From positions 2,434,282 through 2,498,281 of the forward strand of contig NZ_CP028105.1 of assembly GCF_003019675.1 (NCBI RefSeq): a stretch of 64,000 nucleotides of DNA. The letters run 5' to 3'. Numbering within the stretch: position 1 is the stretch's first letter; every line of letters begins with the position of its first letter. The notes under the pieces were generated by a model, which saw only the letters and a program-made list of their open reading frames with translations, had not been told where the DNA came from and did not search any database. Below are positions 63,534 to 64,000 of the stretch, piece by piece. The DNA comes from Fusobacterium ulcerans (lineage in GTDB: Bacteria > Fusobacteriota > Fusobacteriia > Fusobacteriales > Fusobacteriaceae). The translations under genes were made by a program, and so were the position numbers.

Positions 63534-64000
63534 ATGAAAAAAATAATAATAGTAGGGGGAGTAGCTGCTGGAATGAGTGCTGCTTCAAAAGCTAAAAGAG
63601 AGAAAAAAGACCTTGAAATAACAGTATATGAGATGACGGATATAATTTCTTGGGGAAGCTGCGGGCTTCCATATTATGTAGGAAATTTTTATAATGATTC
63701 TCAAAGAATGATAGCTAAACCTTTAGAGCAGTTTCAAAAAGAGGGAATAACTGTCAAAATGAAGCATGAAGTTATTGGAGCAGACATTGAAAAGAAAGAA
63801 GTTTCAGTAAAAAATTTAGAAACAGGAGAAGTATTTAAAGATAAATATGATGAACTGATAATTACTACTGGAGCATCAGCAGTAAAACCTCCAATTAAAA
63901 ATATAGATTTGGAAAATGTATTTACATTAAAAGAATTTACTGATGGTATAGTTTTGAAGAAAGCTATGATGAAACCAGAAAACAAGAGAGTAGTAATAAT
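63534..64000 (+). CDS. CoA-disulfide reductase/NADH oxidase-like flavoprotein, 3'-truncated by the window edge
   Basis: 155 codons are visible. KKIIIVGGVAAGMSAASKAK is the FAD-binding motif. ISWGSCGLPYYVGNF carries the single redox-active cysteine of CoA-disulfide reductases and NADH oxidases. DELIITTGASAVKPP is the second nucleotide-binding strand. The enzyme would reduce CoA disulfides or persulfides with NAD(P)H. ATG 63534 follows GAGGGGATGTATT. Some relatives have C-terminal rhodanese domains; whether this one does lies outside the window. Confidence 0.85.
   Translation, partial: MKKIIIVGGVAAGMSAASKAKREKKDLEITVYEMTDIISWGSCGLPYYVGNFYNDSQRMIAKPLEQFQKEGITVKMKHEVIGADIEKKEVSVKNLETGEVFKDKYDELIITTGASAVKPPIKNIDLENVFTLKEFTDGIVLKKAMMKPENKRVVI

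Overview
The window looks like a Fusobacterium chromosome, most likely of the F. varium / F. ulcerans / F. mortiferum type. The evidence is very low GC, GGAGG-type ribosome binding sites, a diderm gene set (O-antigen and capsule assembly, a GT39 lipid-A-type glycosyltransferase, a type V autotransporter ending in GYKF with the long fusobacterial signal peptide), tyrosine phenol-lyase, and PTS proteins. The species is an inference; no rRNA gene is present.

Layout. 1-11.1 kb: end of an O-antigen locus with flippase, polymerase, glycosyltransferases, an O-acyltransferase and a CDP-3,6-dideoxyhexose pathway (ddhC-ddhA-ddhB plus an epimerase and a reductase). 11.2-13.9 kb: a small island with a membrane-anchored XRE regulator, a DUF4241 protein and a DUF4026 protein. 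14.0-20.4 kb: housekeeping operon (PASTA penicillin-binding protein, priA, def, FtsB/DivIC-like protein, glpX). 20.8-25.3 kb: AGCS amino acid symporter and tyrosine phenol-lyase, facing a MocR-type regulator. 26.1-26.7 kb: seven tRNA genes (Gly, Lys, Glu, Val, Asp, Thr, Leu). 27.1-29.9 kb: a candidate small RNA, a small secreted protein, a SigH-like sigma factor and a frameshifted metallophosphoesterase.

30.2-40.5 kb: a second surface-polysaccharide operon of the Wzx/Wzy type. It runs from a sulfotransferase-N-domain-like protein and a WbaP-like initiating transferase, through glycosyltransferases of families 2, 4 and 32 and an EpsG-like polymerase, to a flippase. 40.8-48.0 kb: a two-component system divergent from a five-gene operon (polyprenyl-phosphate sugar transferase, LAB_N membrane protein, ArnT-like GT39, UDP-glucuronate 4-epimerase-like protein, Ugd). 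Together these form a plausible complete route for adding a uronic acid, probably galacturonic acid, to lipid A or LPS. 48.0-54.1 kb: acetyltransferases, an FMN alpha-hydroxy-acid oxidase, ptsH-ptsI and a ceramidase-like hydrolase preceded by a truncated CD3324-type small gene and a possible leader peptide.

54.3-62.2 kb: an accessory island flanked by two direct copies of one tRNA array (Met-Ala-Gly). The Gly gene of the second copy is decayed. Between the copies lie two HU-like genes, a large autotransporter, a DnaC-like loader, a replication-initiator-like protein, a small HTH protein and TGTTCGCA operator-like sites. The right end has a cysteine-desulfurase-family gene and the start of a CoA-disulfide-reductase-like gene. 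Two copies of a palindromic, MITE-like intergenic repeat (40.5 kb and 51.9 kb, inverted orientation) are also present.
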